64,000 nucleotides of DNA from an uncultured Lachnoclostridium sp. (GTDB taxonomy: Bacteria; Bacillota; Clostridia; Lachnospirales; Lachnospiraceae). This document shows, in pieces, positions 61,786 to 64,000 of the stretch. The stretch covers positions 1 to 64,000 of the forward strand of contig CAMMSL010000007.1 of NCBI GenBank assembly GCA_946499505.1, given 5' to 3'. The number at the start of each line of letters is the position of its first letter. The first letter of the stretch is position 1. The notes beneath the pieces were generated by a model, which saw only the letters and a list, made by a program, of their open reading frames with translations, was not told the origin of the DNA and made no database searches. The position numbers were made by a program, and so were the translations under genes.

Positions 61786-62598
61786 TGAGTGGTAATACAG
61801 TTCGATCGGATCAATAGGATCGAACGGATGCTCTTCTTCCATCTTTTTATTTCTCCCGCGTCGTTTGATCAGCTCGCCGCTCTTATTATATACCCAGAAA
61901 GAATAGACGAGCAGCTTGTTGATCTTTCCGATTTTCTCTTTTGTCGTCTTTCCATAGAGAGTGCCTCCGGCTTTGAACGGTGTCTTCTTATGGATCAGAG
62001 AGATCAGTTCCGTCTCACAGGTCACCGGCTCGGGCAGGATCGTATAGCCTGTCCCTACGCAGTCCGGCTTATGGGCATCGCTTCCTCCTGTCATAACCTT
62101 GCCGTATTTCTTCGCAAGCTTTTCGGCTCCCGCATTGGATTCTGTGGGCTCACAGCTGTTAAACGCCTCGACGAAATCAAACCGCTTCGTAATCTCCGGC
62201 GAGAGATAGAATCTTCTCGCATTCGTAAAACTCATATACTTCTCCCCGCACGGATGGGCAGGTCCGAGCACTCCGCCGTTTCTGTGCACCAGATCTATGA
62301 GAAGCGCAAGAGGCATTCCCCTCATTTCAAGGAGACGCATTTTCACTCCCTCCGGCATGATCACAAGGATGTGCCCCGCATCCCTTGTATCATATTCAAT
62401 TCCCTTGAGCACCACAAAGTCCGTATGTTTCTTTCCCTTGATATGCTCTTTCCAGTAGCGGTATCCGTTATAAGTATCGTGATCCGTAATGACCATTCCC
62501 TGAAATCCGTGCTGCTTTAATATTGTAATGTATTCTTCCAGACCGACCTTGCTGTCGATGGAACCTTCCTTTACGTGGCAGTGCATATCAATCTTCAT
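61783..62598 (-). CDS. PHP-domain phosphoesterase
   Basis: A 271-residue metal-dependent phosphoesterase of the YciV/TrpH-like PHP group. Metal ligands: IDMHCHVKEGS, ITDHDTYNGY, LGPAHPCGE and GGSDAHKP. The C-terminal part has a Lys-rich stretch. I start it at 62598 (aaagggggcttgtgtATG). The substrate is unknown. It has no operon partners. Confidence 0.85.
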   Translation of the reverse strand: MKIDMHCHVKEGSIDSKVGLEEYITILKQHGFQGMVITDHDTYNGYRYWKEHIKGKKHTDFVVLKGIEYDTRDAGHILVIMPEGVKMRLLEMRGMPLALLIDLVHRNGGVLGPAHPCGEKYMSFTNARRFYLSPEITKRFDFVEAFNSCEPTESNAGAEKLAKKYGKVMTGGSDAHKPDCVGTGYTILPEPVTCETELISLIHKKTPFKAGGTLYGKTTKEKIGKINKLLVYSFWVYNKSGELIKRRGRNKKMEEEHPFDPIDPIELYYHS

Positions 62599-62748
62599 AC
62601 ACAAGCCCCCTTTTGTTCTGTTCTCTTTATGATGTGGTTATCATAAACTAATTATACATCAAATAGCAGAACAATGACAATATAAGATCACGGACTTTTC
62701 ACGAACATATGTAACGGTGCCGCTTTCGAATGGCACTGCGTGAGATTG

Positions 62749-62919
62749 TTATGACCTTGTCACGAAAAGCACGGCTGCAATGCATCCAAACCATGCTGAC
62801 GCATACACCTGAACAGGAACAGAAATCTCCGTAAAGCAGTATAAAACTGCCAGGATCACTAAAAAAACGATGCCTAATACTGATACGATTCCGCTAAACA
62901 CTGATTTTCTGATATCCAT
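62749..62919 (-). CDS. Small two-span membrane protein
   Basis: A 56-residue protein with two hydrophobic segments (IVSVLGIVFLVILAVLY and ASAWFGCIAAVLFV). The SD aaaggtg before the start at 62919 supports translation. The function is unknown. Confidence 0.55.
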   Translation of the reverse strand: MDIRKSVFSGIVSVLGIVFLVILAVLYCFTEISVPVQVYASAWFGCIAAVLFVTRS

Positions 62920-63009
62920 AAAAAAACACACCTTTCTCTGATAAGATTTACCTTTTATTTCCTTTTGACAGGTATATCCTAACAGATCAGGTGTGTCATA
63001 AAACGGACT

Positions 63010-63876
63010 TTACTTTTCATCATCCAAATCTATTATCGTCAGATCATCGTCTTCTAAATCGTCTTCCTCATACTCTTCCTCATGCTCTTCCCCCGCATAT
63101 TCCTCTCCACGCTCTTCATCCGAAGATACTTCCTCGGATCTCTCCGGCATCTCATCCAGATCAGCCATCATGGCACGTGCTCTTTCCACCTCGTTTGCAG
63201 TGGACTTTTCTTCCCGGATCTCCGCTGCTTTCTTCAGACTTTTCTTCTTCTGTTTTCTTGATTCAAGCAGGAGCTGTACGAGGATACCGATGATGCAGAT
63301 GCCTGCGCACAATGCGATAAGGATCACATCTCCCGTCACCGGAAGCAGATGATAGATTGCAGTCCCTGCAATCGCCGCTCCATATACAGAAGTGGCAATG
63401 ATCGTAAGTGCAGTCACAAACCGTACCGCCAGGATTGCAGCCACAAGAGCAATTGCCAGACAAATCGCAGCACCGATCCAATCCTGAGGCACGATCAGAT
63501 AAGTACTGATACTTCCTGCCGATACAAATACGGTAAGAAATACACCAACGCGGTAGAGTGCTGCGCCGAGGACTGCGAGGATCAGCCCCAGCACGCCGCC
63601 CGTGATCAGCATTCCTGTTCCGTTCAGTCCCAACAGGCCGCCTGCCGTCACTCCTGCAGCAAACCCAAATGCGAGTCCGGTCAGCGCTGCCCATACCCTG
63701 ATCATCTTCAGGCCCAGCAGACAAATCAGCAGCCCCAATACTCCCGTGACCGCCAGTGCTATTATCTCTGTCTGAGTCAGGACATGACTGTCCCTTCCAA
63801 TCTCACGGATCACACCGTTCAGATCAATTTCGCGTATTGTATCAAATAATTCACTTACATCCATAATACTATTCAT
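63010..63876 (-). CDS. DUF4203/TM198-like membrane protein with acidic tail
   Basis: A 288-residue protein with about seven Gly/Ala-rich membrane segments (residues about 38-215) in the DUF4203-like pattern, then a basic stretch (SRKQKKKSLKKAAE) and a strikingly acidic C-terminus of about 50 Glu/Asp-rich residues. The function is unknown. A regulator gene ends 19 bases upstream. Confidence 0.7.
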   Translation of the reverse strand: MNSIMDVSELFDTIREIDLNGVIREIGRDSHVLTQTEIIALAVTGVLGLLICLLGLKMIRVWAALTGLAFGFAAGVTAGGLLGLNGTGMLITGGVLGLILAVLGAALYRVGVFLTVFVSAGSISTYLIVPQDWIGAAICLAIALVAAILAVRFVTALTIIATSVYGAAIAGTAIYHLLPVTGDVILIALCAGICIIGILVQLLLESRKQKKKSLKKAAEIREEKSTANEVERARAMMADLDEMPERSEEVSSDEERGEEYAGEEHEEEYEEDDLEDDDLTIIDLDDEK

Positions 63877-63894
63877 ATCTATACACCTTGCCCC

Positions 63895-64000
63895 TTAATC
63901 AATATTTTTATATGTTTTCCCCAAATCTTCAAGCAGACTCCTGTACTCATCAACGACAGACTGCGGTGAAAGGATCTGCACGTCTCTCCCCAGCCCGGTG
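63895..64000 (-). CDS. C-terminal end of a probable WYL-domain regulator (partial)
   Basis: The frame that enters from the right edge reads GLGRDVQILSPQSVVDEY and then about 15 more residues to the stop at 63895. GxxVEVLxPxSLxxE is the usual end of WYL-domain transcriptional regulators. Only about 34 codons are visible, so the call is tentative. Confidence 0.55.
   Translation of the reverse strand, partial: TGLGRDVQILSPQSVVDEYRSLLEDLGKTYKNID

Noticed and set aside
1-64000. CRISPR arrays, tRNA or rRNA genes
   Set aside because: No regularly spaced repeats, and no cloverleaf or rRNA-like sequence, were recognised on reading; a tRNA scan could not be run.

Overview
The window looks like chromosome of a spore-forming Lachnospiraceae-type Clostridium from the gut. 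Supporting signs are spoVAC/spoVAD/spoVAE, a CpsB-type PHP phosphatase with a CpsC/CpsD kinase pair, strong SD sequences, GH2/GH31 carbohydrate enzymes, and IS66/IS200 debris. No rRNA, tRNA or CRISPR array was recognised. Most genes sit in moderate-GC DNA. The block at about 5.1-16.2 kb is clearly AT-rich and looks separately acquired.

1-3.1 kb (+): the dTDP-L-rhamnose genes, an rfbA 3' fragment followed by rfbB, rfbD and rfbC, closed by a terminator. rfbA stops matching its family near base 50. 3.2-5.0 kb: a sugar nucleotidyltransferase and an IS66 remnant. 5.1-27.1 kb (-): a long exopolysaccharide locus transcribed from a TTGACA-17-TATATT promoter at 27.2 kb. Its promoter-proximal part carries cpsB, cpsC, cpsD, an LCP attachment enzyme, a priming glycosyl-phosphotransferase, a GT4 and an unusual GT4/radical-SAM fusion. 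Its distal AT-rich part carries three GT2s, three polysaccharide pyruvyltransferase-family proteins, Wzx, Wzy and two FrhB-like iron-sulfur proteins. It is scarred by an inactivated IS200 and by gene fragments. The rfb genes probably supply dTDP-rhamnose to this polymer.

27.2-32.7 kb: glmS (no recognisable ribozyme, a leader hairpin instead), then a split spoVA locus. spoVAD-spoVAE run on the minus strand and spoVAC on the plus strand. Between them lie an Abi_2/AbiF-like HEPN gene and, 6 bases after its stop codon, a compact predicted small-RNA unit. This is my best candidate for a little-described defence or toxin-antitoxin system.

32.7-46.7 kb: divergent GH2 and GH31 hydrolases, an O-acetyltransferase, an AEC transporter, a two-component system facing an ABC exporter of the peptide-resistance type, pyruvate kinase, a carboxymuconolactone-decarboxylase-like protein and a cupin. 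46.8-52.7 kb: an accessory island with a HEPN/MNT toxin-antitoxin pair (HEPN gene broken by one stop codon), a TOTE-type primase-helicase-PLD protein, and a decayed AbiE-like pair. A perfect 48-base direct repeat flanks the first 4.3 kb of it. 52.7-64 kb: chromate transporters, a LysR regulator, a homocysteine methyltransferase/MTHFR fusion, an aminotransferase, an OPT transporter, a PqqD-like protein and neighbour, a PHP protein, membrane proteins, and the end of a probable WYL regulator. Two copies of a MITE-like repeat (34.8 and 56.7 kb) and a 47-base perfect palindrome (37.0 kb) show repeat mobility.
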